From the NCBI GenBank assembly GCA_016617855.1, contig JAECUM010001794.1, forward strand, positions 83,569-147,568: 64,000 nucleotides of DNA. Reading direction: 5' to 3'. Position 1 is the stretch's first letter; every line of letters begins with the position of its first letter. The notes below the pieces were generated by a model that had not been told where the DNA came from, did not search any database, and saw nothing but the letters and a program-made list of their open reading frames with translations. A program made the translations under genes and the position numbers. This document shows, piece by piece, positions 1 through 13,500 of this stretch. This DNA comes from Megalonaias nervosa. Lineage: Eukaryota > Mollusca > Bivalvia > Unionida > Unionidae.

Positions 1-480
1 CCATGAAGTTTAAGGACCCCAGACGGGATAGATATAGGTAGGCTCATAGTGTCTTTGGCTCTCAGTTCCTCCAAAATCATGAGGAAATTCAACCCCACAT
101 GTCATCCTCAGATGGAACTAGCTCCAGTTTCTCAAGGTTTGGCACAAGACTCAGCTTGGTCACTATGGATCAGTAGCAAGACAGATCTTTTCCAAGGGAC
201 TATAAGCTGCCACTGTGAATCAACCAACAAAATACCCTAGAAGGATCCCCACTGACCTTAGGTGGTCAGTGACTACCCTGATAACTTTGGCAAGGGTGCT
301 GGGTGCAGAGGCTTGGCCAAGCAGCAGAGCACTAAACTTGAAAACCTCCTGCTTGAGACAAAACTAGAGGTACTTTCTATGTGGAGGAAAATATGTGTCA
401 TGAAGCTACAAATCCTGGAGTATGATGAAGACCACCCAGCTGCCAGGCTTTTAGACATTCCTGACTGAAAGGTTCCTCAG
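1..480 (-). mobile_element. DIRS-like retrotransposon relic (reverse transcriptase fragment)
   Basis: Minus-strand translation near 1-160 gives LVPNLEKLELVPSEDDMWG, then in-frame stops. It resembles the segment of DIRS-type reverse transcriptases that follows the catalytic region, where xLGLVPNLEKSELxPSQ precedes a conserved VG motif. The remainder up to about 480 is less AT-rich than the surroundings and similar in style to the other DIRS-like relics here. Heavily decayed; assignment by eye. Confidence 0.45.
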
Positions 481-3400
481 GAAGAAACTTGTTTATGACA
501 GAAAGGTTGTTACTCAGCTGAAACTGTCCTCCTTTTTTTGATACCAGGTAATCTAGGAGTAGAAGACCAGCAAATGCTCATTAACACCCTCTCTACTGCC
601 CTAATGTAGAAGAGAGTGCACCTCTTCCCTTAAGGTGCACCTGATATAGTTACGACTTTATGGTCTTAAACTAACTAACAGAAAGAAGCAAAGCCAACAA
701 GTTTTGCGAAACTTCCCAAATAATTAATTCTCTACATTATAAATGAATTCGTTAAAAAGCAGACTTCAAGAGAATTTTGATCAAATTGAGAATTGATGAG
801 TTCTAATTTCTGATTTATTTTTAATCCCGTAAAAGTAAACATTATCACAAAGGAAAATACCAAATTACAGGTGACAATTTACCAACTTGTGCACAGAAAA
901 TGCCATTTTGCCAGCACTCAATGAGACTGTAAGAACAGGAAATAATGTAATACAGGTGATGCTCGAATTACACCATTCAATTTAGGCTCTTTCATTTTAA
1001 TGCCATTTATAATGAAGAAATAAAAATTAAATTTGTGCGAATATGCTAGTTTTTAGGATAGTGTTGGCATCATGTGCTGTGACTCATGCGCAGCTTACTT
1101 ATTTAATTTGTTTGAAAATTATGCATAACTTATCATTACTTGAAAACTTTGAGGAATAATTTGTCCAAAAACTTCTTAATTTGAAAGTATCCTACGGGAG
1201 AATTACTTTTAATTATGCTGCTACTTCAGGAATGTATCAATGACATAAATCAAGCGTCATCTCTACATGGAGTTGTCAAGTACACTGGACACTGGCGAAC
1301 TGGGTATAATACTGCACCAAACATTCTGAAAATGAAAACCACAACAATGTATGCTGCCTATAAATTACTGTTGACCCAAAACAAGTACGCTGCCTACAAA
1401 CAACTATCAATACTTAACCTTTTAAGATCTTCATCCAGTCTGACATTAAGATCTTGTGGGAAAATAACCAAGAATTAAGATTTCTTAAGTTTTATTCTGT
1501 ATGTAGTTATTGTTATGTATCTAAATCTTAAACTATGCAACAGAAAGAAGTGAAACTAACAAGTTTAGTAAAATTAAGAAATAATATATTTCTCTAAGTT
1601 ACAAAGTGAAATTTTTCTTGACACAGTATTGTGAATTAAATGCCAAATAATCCTAAAAGTCCTATCACAAGTCCAAAAGTATACAATGTTCCGAATGAAT
1701 CCCAATACTCTTAAATGTACTTATGTACCAATACTCTTGAATATCCTGATGTACCACAATGATACAATCTAGAATGTCTTTAATGATTTGTCAATAATCC
1801 CAAAAAGTCAATGAGCATTTTATAAATAAAATGAATTTAAATATTTCCTCTCAAATTATATCTGAATGCAACTGCAAACTCCAGATTCCAAAAGACTGAT
1901 ATAAACAGGAATGAATAATTGTTTACCAAACCTCTGTGTATACAAATACCCACTTAACCTATAAGTAATAGATTGTTCTGGAAAAATAAAATTCCACAAG
2001 CTCTTGAACTCAAATTCTAGTTTACTGCTCTTGTTTACTACTTAAATCATAATAAAAGTCATGTAGGCAAAACTCCATTCATAACCCTCAATCACAATCG
2101 TGAAAAAGACATTTGTATCAGTTTCAGTTCAATTTTGAAAACATCTGTTTTCCTGGACAAAAAGCACTACATTTTCTAAAAAGAAAGGGCAAACTGACAC
2201 AACTTGTATGCATAAATGCCAATTATTAATACCATTTATCTCAATGTTGAAAATTATTGGAATCTGTCCTATATAACATAAATTAGTGAATATAACATGC
2301 AGTTTATCCAAGTTTTTCCATACCAAGCACCACCTCCACCCACCCCGGTGGGGTATATATGTCCACATATTATACAATTTGACTTTTACTTGTATTACCA
2401 CATTGTAATAATATTTTAAAAGACTCATTTTCTGTATCAAACAATACACCAAGTTCAAAATAATAAATTAGTCTAATATTGATTATACAGTTATGTTTTA
2501 CATTTCAGCAGCAATTTTTAAAGTTTAAAGACAATATAATAAGAAGACAAGATCAGCATAATAAAATCAGCATCTTGACTTTAATAACTTACTAATTTAT
2601 GAAGAATGGCAATGTTGCTGTGTTTACTAAATCTTAAACCGCCATAGATGGGTCTCATTCGCTGTCATAGACAGATTCAGAGCTACTGTAGACAAGTTGA
2701 CTTTCGGAAGAATTTCACATTTCTGGAATCTATTCAATAGTAGCTGGTGTTATTATTGTTGATTGTAAAATCAGAAGGTGTACTGTTCATGCGATCTGGT
2801 GCTTATTTACGGGTAGGTGACTATTTTATTGATTTTGAATTACCAGTAATGGATAGGCACAGCTTTGATCCTGCATTTAACAAAGACAGCACTTGGCGTC
2901 ATTGTGAAATGTTTGAGATGGCTCAAGGTGAGGAAACTAATTATGAATTTACCCAATTTGGTTAAAACAACTCTGCTGCAGTTCAATGGTAAACAGAAAG
3001 GATGATTCACCATACCCTAGTATTTTATATTAAGTTTATAATGAAAAGAAGCCAACACAGATTTCAGTCATTTATTATTCTTGATGAAACCCTATCAGTT
3101 ATACACATCCACAGGGGATCTAATCTGTAATCATAATTGATTCAAATGGGCATGGATGTCTGCAGGGTAAATAGTATACACAGCAATAACTTGCTTTAAT
3201 AATACTTTCTGTAACCCACGCTAACAAAAAGATTGCCATTTGTACTCAGATTTAAAGTATTTGCAAATAATGATTTTTATTTGTGATAACTGTCATATAA
3301 ATTACCTGGATGTAATACGATCTTGGTTATTGTGCATCTTACACAGTGTCATGCATGAATTGCAGGTGCCTTCAAGCAATTGGTTGATATTTCCCTCTCC

Positions 3401-3601
3401 TACATTTGTGATTTTGTTGGATCCAGTTTTCAGTCTAATAACATATTCAAGCCTTCAAGTACAACCGAACACGATTCATTTCATATAATTCACGCCAATG
3501 AACAAAGTGTCATATATCAATGAACCATGTGTCATGTGTTATTTAACATAAATGATACACACTACAATATGGATGCATATGCTACATATAGAGTTCATGG
3601 A

Positions 3602-3756
3602 CGGCCAACATGGGTATGTGAGTAAGCTTGCCAGTAGCTTCTCGTGGTTCTTTCCGGGGTTTTCCCGGGTTCTTCCTCTACCATTAATACTGGCCGCCAT
3701 GTATAGCCTATCTTGTGCTGAAAACTGGCGTTAAACCCTACAACAGCAACAGCAAC
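3602..3756 (+). mobile_element. Conserved-core SINE, 5'-truncated
   Basis: 155-bp copy of the SINE that is full-length at 5915-6150. It lacks the tRNA-like head and keeps the core (GCTTGCCAGTAGCTTCTCGT, then ACTGGCCGCCATGTATAGC) and the 3' end GGCGTTAAACCC followed by CAACAG repeats. It is flanked by an exact 12-bp target-site duplication AGAGTTCATGGA (3590-3601 and 3757-3768), which shows target-primed insertion with 5' truncation. Confidence 0.9.
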
Positions 3757-3859
3757 AGAGTTCATGGATATGTTTTTTTTCTTTAGTAAATTGCTCATGA
3801 TGAAAAAAAAGAGGAATAAATGATAACAATACAAGGTTAGTTTCTTTCATTTTGTTATC

Positions 3860-3863
<4 letters not shown>

Positions 3864-3931
<68 letters not shown>
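3864..3931 (+). repeat. (GA)n microsatellite
   Basis: 68 bp of almost uninterrupted GA dinucleotide. It creates a spurious Ser/Leu open frame on the minus strand. Confidence 0.98.
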
Positions 3932-3934
<3 letters not shown>

Positions 3935-5851
3935 TCCATGTGGGGATGGTGTGGGGTGAAATTCGCTTTGAAAACAACAACTTTTCATCCATTTTTCCTT
4001 CCAAAAGGAAGGTGGAAAGATAGAAAACAAGTTGTTTGCTCTGTGGCCAAGTATGGTACTAATCTGATGATCATAAATGACAGAAATTATATTGATATCA
4101 ATGGAATTCCTGCAGAAAACTTCCTTAATGAAAAAAAAAAATCAGTGAAAATGCTAATTTGTGTAGTCCAAATGGATGACTCAGTGGAAATAACCAGGTC
4201 CACTACATATAAAATTAATCATTGTATCCAATATTTCATCCCATAAACATTATAAAAATAGGGTTTCTACTATGGAAATTGTAATGATCTATTTAAGACA
4301 ATTATATTTTGAGGTTGCCATTTTCTACAATAACAGTGGTGAAGCAAAAGAATAAAATATTTTTATACAGTATAAACAGTATTTTATCATTATTTTAAAT
4401 ATGACATGAAGCATTTTTGCCAAATATTTTGATCCAAAAAGGACATTGAGAGAGAGAGTGGTAGAGAAACTGATGCTCAAAACAGGATATAATATTAACC
4501 CTTCCGAATACCAAACCAATTCAGGTGTGAACATGAAGTTTGAAATGTAATGATAATGCAAGCCAATAATACTGGAGCTACTTTCACTGTGATCAGCTAC
4601 AATGTAAGCACTGACTCAGACAAGTCTTATGAAAATGGTGGCTCATGTCACAGACAGCCTTATATAGTATTACAGAGAAAATATAAATAACAAACATAGA
4701 TTTTGATGGCTTGAAAAGAGACCAGTAAAAACTAGTGATCTAAGCTGAAACTGTTTAATTTTTTGACAAAAAAAGGTCAAAGGCAGCAGTTCTGACAGCT
4801 GCACTCTAACTTCAATGCCACCAACAAAAGGCTGTTTGATGCAAGCATATTTTAAGTTCTGAACATTATATAAAAGATGTAAAGAGCACCTGATGCACAG
4901 GCCACAAAGATATCAATTTTCTTCCTTCCATACACAACTACAAATTGACCCAATCAAGAAACAACAATAATGGCAGATTTAACTCAATCATATGTTTTGA
5001 GAAAGTTTTGCTGGAAATTATTTTCTTTGGCCTGAATTTTGTACAGCATAAAGATATTAATTTTTCCATAAGAAAGATAGGGTAAAGATGGTTTGATTTG
5101 GTTTGGGATTTACAGGACAGCAACACAAGTAGATTATTTAGTGCCGAGGCAAATGGAAGAAACTGCTTTGCCCAGGACATCTCTAGTCCTCCAGGAGGGT
5201 AAAGATGGTATCCAAAATCTCCACCATGTGAAATTAAGTAAGTAGAGATGAAATGGTTTTGTTTCGAAGCAGCAAAACAAGTAACTCTTTAAGGTTGGAT
5301 GATGAACAAGGAATAACTTGTACCTATTATTGGGTCCAGAGTGCTACAAGGTTATATATCCTACATTCCGGTGTCGGAGCTAAGTTTGCAAATTCATTAT
5401 TTTTTTGTGGGCTAACAATATTTGTGAACTTCATGGTTTCAACTAAAAATAACTGTACATGCCCAGTAAACAATGATCCTTCAGTGGAAATAATAGAACC
5501 CCTTACTCTGATCCACAAATTTAAGCACCAATGAAAATGTTATTTTTCACATGATAATCAGTATCAATGAAAATAAATGAACTCACAGTAAGCAACATAA
5601 TTGTAGTATTTACTCCAAGTGGTGACAGTAGCGGCAAACTTTATCCTAAATATAAATTTCCAGGAAAGAGTTCTAGCCTAAGAATTGTAAACTCTTCCCA
5701 AAGGGAAGTAATCTACATGAACGATGAAAATTAAGTCCAAATGTGTATGCACAACATTCAAATGAATGACTGAAGTAATAAAAATAATGCTACATGACAA
5801 AACAGTAATGTTCACATGATGATATAAACTGTATATATCCTCATGAAATGT

Positions 5852-5902
5852 AATTATTATTAATATTAATATTATTATTATGATTATTATTATTATAATA
5901 CT
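5852..5902 (+). repeat. (TAT/TTA)n microsatellite
   Basis: Imperfect ATT trinucleotide tract directly upstream of a SINE insertion. Confidence 0.85.
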
Positions 5903-5914
5903 ACTTCTTGAAGA

Positions 5915-6150
5915 GGGGCCCCCGAGTGGTCTAAAGCGCTCACCATTACGGATCACTGCCATCTCACCTCTGTCTGCATGGGTTCAAGTCTCTGGCTCGG
6001 TCAATGTGGGTATGTGAGAAAGCTGGCCAGTAGCTTCTCGTGGATCAGTGGTTCTTTCCAGGGTTTTCCCTGGGTGCTTCCTCCACCATTCATACTGGCC
6101 GCCATGTATAGCATATCTTGTGCTGAATAATGGCGTTAAACCCTACAACA
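5915..6150 (+). mobile_element. Full-length tRNA-derived conserved-core SINE
   Basis: 236-bp element starting GGGGCCCCCGAGTGGTCTAA, a tRNA-like head with an A-box-like GAGTGGTCTAAAG and a B-box-like GGGTTCAAGTC. A conserved core (GCCAGTAGCTTCTCGTGG, CCACCATTCATACTGGCCGC) follows, then the 3' end GGCGTTAAACCCTACAACA. An exact 12-bp duplication ACTTCTTGAAGA flanks it at 5903-5914 and 6151-6162. The core and 3' end look like the SINE type common in mollusc genomes. This is the reference copy for the others in the window. Confidence 0.92.
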
Positions 6151-6726
6151 ACTTCTTGAAGAAAAGTTTGGGATTAGGTAATTCTGCCCATCTATGCATG
6201 ACATAAGCATAATGTTGCACAACTACTTGGTTTGAGATAGTGATCTAATATTTTGGGATATCATTTGAGGTGGTCTGCAGATGTTTCAGAATTTCTATCC
6301 ATCCCTTAAGACTGAAGCTGGGGTGGGGTGGGGTGGGGGCACTTTTGCATATATGTGACTGACTATCAAACATCCTTCTAGAACATGAAACTTTACAATT
6401 TAGGTGAGGTCTGTAGATATGCACAACAATTTTGGAATCGTGATCCATCCTCTGGGGTGGAATGTGGGGAGAGGGTTAGGGGATGGTGTACACACATGCA
6501 TGTATATGCATAATAAGTAGAGGATTTATTGATCACTGAGAAAGTGTGACTTAATTCTACTCTGCTGTAGACTTGTAGTCCATAGACTGCTTTGCCTGCC
6601 ATGTGAAAAATGTCTAAACTGAATAGACCATTCCATATATCCCAACTACCTTCCTATTGGTGTCAAATACTTATCTTATTAAATCTAGCCTAAAACTACA
6701 ATGAATTCAAACATTTCCTTCCCTAC

Positions 6727-6880
6727 CTTTGCTTGATCCAGATACTCCTGTGACATTTTTATCTTCCATGTTTTCCTCCCAACCCATCTGTCTTTCCAAA
6801 TCCAGCGAAGTATTAAACATTCCCCTCACCAACTGCATGGCCTCCCGCGTATTCACTGTGGGAGAGGGTGCTGTCAAGGT
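6727..6880 (-). CDS. BUB1B: BUB1/BUBR1 (MadBub) exon with conserved motif 1 (CM1)
   Basis: 154-bp exon. The acceptor is TTTATTCTCAG|ACC and the donor AAAG|GTAGGG; phase 0 in, phase 1 out. It encodes APSPTVNTREAMQLVRGMFN, which aligns with human BUB1 conserved motif 1 (SPTVHTKEALGFIMNMF). CM1 of BUB1, phosphorylated by CDK1 on the Ser-Pro serine and by MPS1 on the following Thr, recruits Mad1-Mad2 to kinetochores. The S-P-T-V-x-T core is intact here, so both phospho-acceptors are present. The rest (MGWEENMED) is acidic, like the DEWQS region after human CM1. Vertebrate BUBR1 lacks a functional CM1, so this exon brings the BUB1 activity into the gene. The next exon was not found in the window. 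Confidence 0.9.
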
Positions 6881-7890
6881 CTGAGAATAAAATAATTAGT
6901 GTAAATGTACAAATATTGTCTCATCTGCAACATTTCTGGTTGTGACAGTAGCTACAATGTTAAAGTTTTGCACTAACATTTTGTGCCAAGTTTTGTGAAG
7001 CATATTTTGTTAATTATTTTGTGAACGTATTATGTTAAAGATTTTTTAAAAAGTCAGATACAGTACTGATACATCTACACATGGCTGGTTCCGATAACGC
7101 TTGCTATCTCTTGGACCTATCTGAATTATTTTTTGAACATCAATTGATACAATTAGAAACGGAGGGATACAACTAGATCTGTAGTAATAGCTATTTAGTG
7201 TCACCAAAAAGTGAAGGAAGTGGTTTTCAAATAATAAGACACTGATAAACAAACTTCTTACACGCATACAGGTTTCAATATCAAAAACATCAAGCAACAC
7301 ATGCTGAGAGATGCTTCAGGGCAAGTTTGCTTTATTATACATGTTGCAGTTATCTCAGAAACAACTTACACTATCTCATTCAGTTTCTTTTTTTACCGTA
7401 TATATGCACATAATGTACCAGCAGATCTGGGTCTATGCAATAATCAGTATAACAAACAATACAGACCCTGATATGCTGGCACATTATGCAATGGCAGATC
7501 ATGGTCTGTGTTGTTTACAGTTTGATCTGACTTGTAAGTATATATGATACACTTCATAGGCAGACACTTGTTTTAAAGGCCAATTGATAAAACCAGCCAG
7601 CAGGGGTAGATAAGGTAGGTACCATATGTGACACAAGAGCTGTGATTGGGCAAGTAGGTTCAGCTTTGTTGTCTATCTGCTTTAGGCATTGATAACCTTA
7701 TGTTACACAAAGCTGTATGCTAAATTACCCTCCCACACAGCAAATAATTACTGAAAGGTGATGAAGCCTCATTGCATCAGCTAGATACAGAGAAGAAACA
7801 ACTAACGCTATCCTAACATGAAAATCTTTTCTCATTAGCAGCTGAATTCACATTGAGTTCTGTGTAATGCACTTTTGAAAGTATACCAAC
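6881..7890 (-). other. Intron of MadBub gene (1.0 kb)
   Basis: Shortest complete intron of the gene. The only structure seen is a short inverted-end repeat near 7397-7560. Confidence 0.8.
7397..7552. repeat. Short MITE-like repeat (CAGATCTGGGTCTATGCA family)
   Basis: Begins ACCGTATATATGCACA and ends near CTTGTAAGTATATATG, so the ends are roughly inverted. The interior carries GCAGATCTGGGTCTATGCA and a divergent second half. Related copies are at 19231-19430, 57255-57460 and about 59590-59790. Confidence 0.65.
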
Positions 7891-8173
7891 CTTGTGCAGA
7901 CTATCAGGTGTAGGTCCACCTGAGGACAGAACACCTATCACCCCACTGGGTGTTCTATTACTGATGTTCAGGCTCTGATTATTTTCTGTAAGGTTATCCT
8001 GGTGCTGATGTTGCAGTTGCAAACCCGCAGTTTGCTGAGACTGCTGAGGAGCACGCAACTGATTGAGATACTGGGGCGGAATGTTTTCGGTGTTTCCATG
8101 CTCATAATATTCAACATTACTCCTGGAAGTCTTCTCCTCAAATATTAGTTGTCTAGAAGAATTGTTGGGAACC
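7891..8173 (-). CDS. BUB1B: BUB1/BUBR1 (MadBub) exon, disordered linker
   Basis: 283-bp exon. The acceptor is TAACTGATTTCAG|GG and the donor CACAAG|GTTGGT; phase 2 in, phase 0 out. The first base completes a Lys codon from the previous exon, so the two join directly across a 10.8-kb intron. The 94 codons encode a polar segment rich in Gln, Asn and Ser (for example LRAPQQSQQTAGLQLQHQHQ) with no folded domain visible. In BUB1 proteins a long low-complexity linker separates GLEBS/coiled coil from conserved motif 1, and this exon fills that place. A tract HGNTENIPPQ is TEN, not a KEN box. Function is inferred from position only. Confidence 0.82.
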
Positions 8174-9290
8174 CTGAAATCAGTTACAATGAGTATAGAA
8201 CTCTTATTACAGCCATATCACAACCCCAAAGCTTTGCTAAAGCCAAAAATAACCGACTCCTTAAACCAGATAAATTGGAATGTATATATGTATTATAGTA
8301 AAACAAAAAACCAAACAAAAAACAAAAACAAAACCCTGACATCCATGTGCCTGAGAAAATGCCTTAAACACAAAATATGACAATAGCTATTCCAGTGGCT
8401 CACCATGGCATATCCACATTCTTTTTATTACATGCACTTCCCACTCTCCCAACCTCAAACCCCCAACCATGACCCTCGATTGAAACCAAAAGTTTATTAA
8501 TAATATATGTCTTCCTGCAATAAATACATATATATTGTTTAATTAAGAAAAAGCAAACAAAATCGACAGTGTCAGTGTAATTGAATGTTTGTGTATATAT
8601 GACCTCTGACCTCCACCCGCAGACTCCAGGAGTGTGGTTCAAAAATGAGACCCGTCCAGTAACTGTCTTTGAGAGGGACATGTTACATTCAAAATTTAGT
8701 AAACTTTCACCAGTGGTTGAAGAGAGAGAAGTATGGAGAGACTGATAGATAAATGGACTAACAGTATCACAATATCCTTCTGCTAAAGCATGGGGATAAC
8801 CAGGAACATCTAAGGATGGACTGTTAACAGTAATACTGTCTCTGCCACAATGACATCTTAACACTGACTCAGTATGTCTACCCTGCATGCAAGGTAAATA
8901 TTAAGAAATAATTTATCCTTATTAGTGCGTATCATTCAAAGTATTTAAAATAGATCATTGATTCCATAGAACCTATTGTATCACCTGCAAATAGCAGAGG
9001 TCCAAATATTTTTTTCTGACACAGGCCTGGTGCAAGTAGCTCCAAAAATTTACTTTCCCTGATTCTAATTCCACTTAGCCCAAAGTGTCAGCAAAGCGTC
9101 AGTTCCCATTCTTATTCTGCCCTACTAAGTGGCACAACTAGTTTAATTGTGTAATCATAAACTCCATACATCTATGTGAACAACTCAAAAGTCTTCACAT
9201 GTTACTCAAAATTAAACTGAAAATAAAATGATATAAAGCTGGAAAGTGAGGACTAGGTTCGTCTTTATTTTTTTGAATTACCATATACAC

Positions 9291-10515
9291 TTACTTAAGT
9301 CTGGGGTTTTTTTACTGAAAATTTGAGTCAAGCAAAGTAGGGGTATCTTATAAGTGTGACATACATAAAAAAATTGATAAACCTACGAGTAATTAAGAAA
9401 CTCTAGATTTTGCAGTACACAAAAATTCTGTCAATTCAGATATATTTTTACATTTCATGCCTCTATTCCCATTTAGAAATGCATATACTGTATGCACAGT
9501 TTTTATCCGTTTCATGGCAGTATTCATTGCACAATGTTTCTACAGTTATTTGGATTTTAATAACTTTAAATTATTATGGGTAAATTAAATACTACCCAAG
9601 CAAAAAGATGTGTCAATCAATGCTGTAATTGGTTAATAAAGGAATCACTCACTTTGTTTTCAAGTTGACAATCCTATTGATCAAGCCATGAATTTAATGC
9701 ATGTATTTGTTCAGTGCCAATTCGAGTTCAAAATCTTCCAGTGAATGTTTAAACTTAATCCCTCAGCTTATAAAGACAGCATCTCCAGTTTTCCCATGTG
9801 ACAAACCTTTGATCAAGCCATGAGTGTGATATTTTTTCAGTGCCAAGTAACAGATGGTGGTTATTTGAACTCCCTGTAATCTTGACGCACAGATGACGTA
9901 TGTTCAATTGCAGCCTTTAGTAAATTCTTAAGACTGTATAACCAAAGTGCCACTTTTTACTGAGATCAAGCTCAGTCTCTACATAAGCACCCACATACAA
10001 CAGTGAAGCCAAGGTAATGGAGTTGGATGATATTTATGACTAGATTTCAGAACTTATCAGACAATGAAGATAAATTCTTGAACTTTATAACAGATGACAT
10101 CAGATAGTGACATATATAGGATACTGTGAATCAGAAAAAGTGATGTAACATTTATTACTTGCAACATTAATGGAATTAACATATTAAGAGATATTGTGAA
10201 TTCTGAAATATTTTCATACCAGTATGTGACCTATAACTGAATTCATGGATTTGTTATATAAACTGAAAGAAAATGTCAAGCATTTTCAATTTATTTGTGA
10301 CATATTCCACTTGATAATATAAATATATTTTACACTGGCTTTCTATCCATCCAGTTTGGCTTGTTTATTTTTCCTATGTGCAATGCTGACTCAATGATGA
10401 CAAATCTTGCAAAATACACTCAGAGTTATAGGCGGGTAAATTGGCTTTTTGTAGCACAAAAATAGGAAGGTGGGGGCTTATAGTCGATCTGACTTGTAAG
10501 CGAGTATATATATAT
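9291..10515. mobile_element. Degenerate inverted-end DNA element (Tigger-like ends)
   Basis: The left end CCATATACACTTACTTAAGT and the reverse complement of the right end (ATATATACTCGCTTACAAGTC) are imperfect inverted repeats. The left end follows a TA. The two ends resemble those of the short repeats at 57255-57460. The interior, about 1.2 kb, has no recognisable transposase; GATCAAGCCATGA appears twice inside. Confidence 0.45.
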
Positions 10516-13500
10516 ACTACTTAATATCAGCTCTGTGTACCTGTATTAATCAGAGGAATCAGCAGCCAGCAACTCTGTGCAACAGGTGTTTTAAAATAAT
10601 TATCACCATTTTTGTAAGTATAAAACAACCTCATGAATGCTTTGAAAAGTCACTAATACACCTGCCCTTCAGTACCTTAACTATCAAACAAATGCAGAGA
10701 AACTAGATCTATACACCAGTAACCAGTGAAGAATTACATGAAAGTGTGAGCAAGACATGAAAGATAAAGGTGTCAAAGCTCAGGTACCCACCCATTCATA
10801 ATTACCCGTGTAATAAAATTAGCTATAGTGTACCCCTTTAGTCCATGTAAAACAAAAAAAGAAAAAGAAAAAAGAAAAGAAAACAGGTTTCCAAGTTCAG
10901 ATCAGAGATTACATCTGGCGACATCAGGAATGGGCAAGACACAAAATAACGAGTGGTCCATCGTAGACCTTTGTCTACTGATCTTACATTGTTGACGTGT
11001 GCGACCATTTCGCTATGTACGTCGAACAGTTTCCTTACTTTCTATTTATAGTAACTGTACATACGACATTTCGATGAAAACAGACTGGTTTCTTGAATCT
11101 TAAATCATGTCTCACGGATTTATTACAATTTGATAAACAGTTGTGTAGCAGACCAGTCTATATTGAAAAAACAGGGTGCCAAATATTATCAAGTGAAACA
11201 AGCTCTATCGATGTGACTCATGGATATTATATGATGGAAACATTGCTAGAGAGGAATTTTGTTAATCTGAAGAATATATTGCATCAGGAAAAGGACAAAT
11301 CAACAGCACTTTACACATTTTGAAAGAGGAATTCTACAGTGATGTAATACAGCATTAAGAAAAGTGGACTTGACTTTATGACCTTTGAGCGAAAGTTAAA
11401 CATGTGATGTAGACTAAAGTGAATGTTATGAATAAATAATTTATTTTTTTGTGTCTGTATTCTCATACTAATCCACATGGATTTAGCCAATTTGTGACAA
11501 GAATTTTAACTAAATGCAGATCCAGGTAAGTAGCAGAGATAAATGTTCATATGGTTTTCTGTAATTATGGCATGTAATATATACATCACTCTTTTTATGC
11601 TTAGATTGCACTTTCTGCCAGTCATATTAGTAATAGTTATGCTTGTATATTGGGGGTTGGGGTGGGGTCAGCATTTATGAACTTACAACAAAGCAGTTCA
11701 GGTTCACATTTAATATAACTTCTCATTGATTGGGTACCCAGGTAACCGATCATTATGATCCTCAGGTACCTGCTTTACTTTTTCAAAACTTTTGACATCT
11801 CTAATGAAAGAGATATCTGCTGATCATCATTACTCATGAAGTACAAGTGAGTATCAAATACTGAGATCACATGCTCTGCTTTGTACATAAGGTCATGGCA
11901 TTAACATACACAAGGTTTGGACTTCATATACAAGTATGGAGACTACAGGATTTGTCTCAGTGAGGGATCTCACCAATGGGTTGAACATTAATCAACTTAA
12001 CCAGTCTCTTTCCAGAAGTTTAAAATAAACATGCTATGTTTCAAATACTGAAGGTTTTGTTACTCAAATTAGATGAACATGGAAAGTTTTTGTATTTGTT
12101 TCTGACAAGCCCAACAGGCAGGGTACTCAGAATACAGGAATGTCCTGATCTGAAATTGGATGGATCCTGGGTGTCAGTTCTGGGGCAATAAACTGCTCTT
12201 ATGTTACATGTCTTGAAAAAAAAAAATACAAATATACATATTAACATTGCTGATGACAAAGACAACACCATCACCATAAAAACTAGAAAAATGATGATCG
12301 ATTCATACATGTAAATATAACAATGTCTCTCCTACACACCATCCCATGAATCTATAGTCAACAAGAGGCCTATTTGGGACTGAGATTGCTCAGCTGCTAA
12401 AATCTGCCTAACAGCCAAAATGGACAGGAAATCAGTAGGATGCATTCTGCTTAAATTTCTTCCAATACTGTTCATTGCATATTTTATGAAAACAAGTTTC
12501 AAGGTTTCTCAAGCTTTACATCTTCAACTATATCTGATAAAACATGAGCATAATTTGTACAAAATTTATAGGCTCCTATGCCAGGACACCTTGTGTCAAA
12601 AGTTAGCTAAATTTTGTTCAACAGCTATTTGAGATAAAGTTGTTTCTACATTTAGTAATGGCAGACATATTCTATAGTAGAAGAGCATCATTTTCATGTG
12701 GCTGTGTCTACAGTCTACCGTTAGATGCTAATGTTTGATGAAAAAAGGATGTGAAAAGCATACCAGACTTTAACTGCTCATAATATAACTATTATATATG
12801 TTCATGTGTTACTGTGATAATAAAGACAGTTTTGACATAAAATACATGTTTGTTAATTATTAATTTCGTCTGTCATTTCCAAAAACATTACATTCCAGAC
12901 AAATCAAAATGGGACACTACTCATCTACATAAAAACTATTAAAATAGCTTTTTTGTCATAGCAAATACATAAAACTATAGCTGTTTGGTACAAACCTGAG
13001 TATTCTAATTTTTAACATGTAAAAATTGTCTTGCTGGTTGGAAAAAATCTTAAAAAATTACATTTTTATCGTCCCACTGTTATGCAACAGTCCAACTGGT
13101 TACATGTTGATTAATGATGTGCAGGTCATAATATTTTCAGTATATCAAAGATGTGCATTGTGGAGTCATTTTAAACCGTGTTCAAATAAAGGTAACTTAA
13201 ATTGACAAATTTATGAATTTATAGGCAAACCATCCATGTCTGTCCACTGTTATGTGAGAAAAATTTTGGTTTCTATTTTTTCTGAAACCTGAAAAAGTTG
13301 CACATAACATTCGGTTTCAACATGGCACACATGCTATTATGTTGACAAAAACCATCATGGAACTGATCAGAGGTTGTTTACAGTTGATCAGGATGCTTGC
13401 TAAGGATGTCCGTAAGGATGTTATGTGACTGTAACGTGATGCGGTAAATTACATGATATGTGGCAGAATAATTCTTTAAACGGGTAGCAAATAGACTAAA

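Larger units (their letters stand above)
1..6726 (-). other. Downstream intron, no further exon recognised
   Basis: After the CM1 exon the gene should continue leftward toward a kinase or pseudokinase domain. I read this stretch on the minus strand for an exon starting in phase 1 and found none that resembles BUB1/BUBR1. It contains a DIRS-like relic at the left edge, two conserved-core SINEs, a long (GA)n tract and a TAT-rich microsatellite. Several short plus-strand open frames (for example 2747-2965 and 5253-5534) match nothing I know. Intron sizes elsewhere in the gene (1-22 kb) make it plausible that the next exon lies outside the window. Confidence 0.6.

Noticed and set aside
2129..2458. 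109-codon minus-strand frame that could be the exon after CM1
   Set aside because: No similarity to the BUB1/BUBR1 region expected and no convincing splice pair in the right phase.
3731..4030. Minus-strand Ser-Leu repeat protein
   Set aside because: Produced entirely by the (GA)n microsatellite.
3938..4246. 102-codon plus-strand frame
   Set aside because: No known motif, AT-rich codon use and only vague similarity to a piece of the frame at 5253-5534; more likely chance or repeat sequence.
8400..8888. 162-codon minus-strand open frame with Ser/Thr-rich sequence between two MadBub exons
   Set aside because: The flanking exons (18948-19076 and 7891-8173) already join in phase. The best acceptor here (GCATGCAG|GG) gives a stop soon after if spliced from the upstream exon. 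It could be a rare alternative exon, but nothing supports that.
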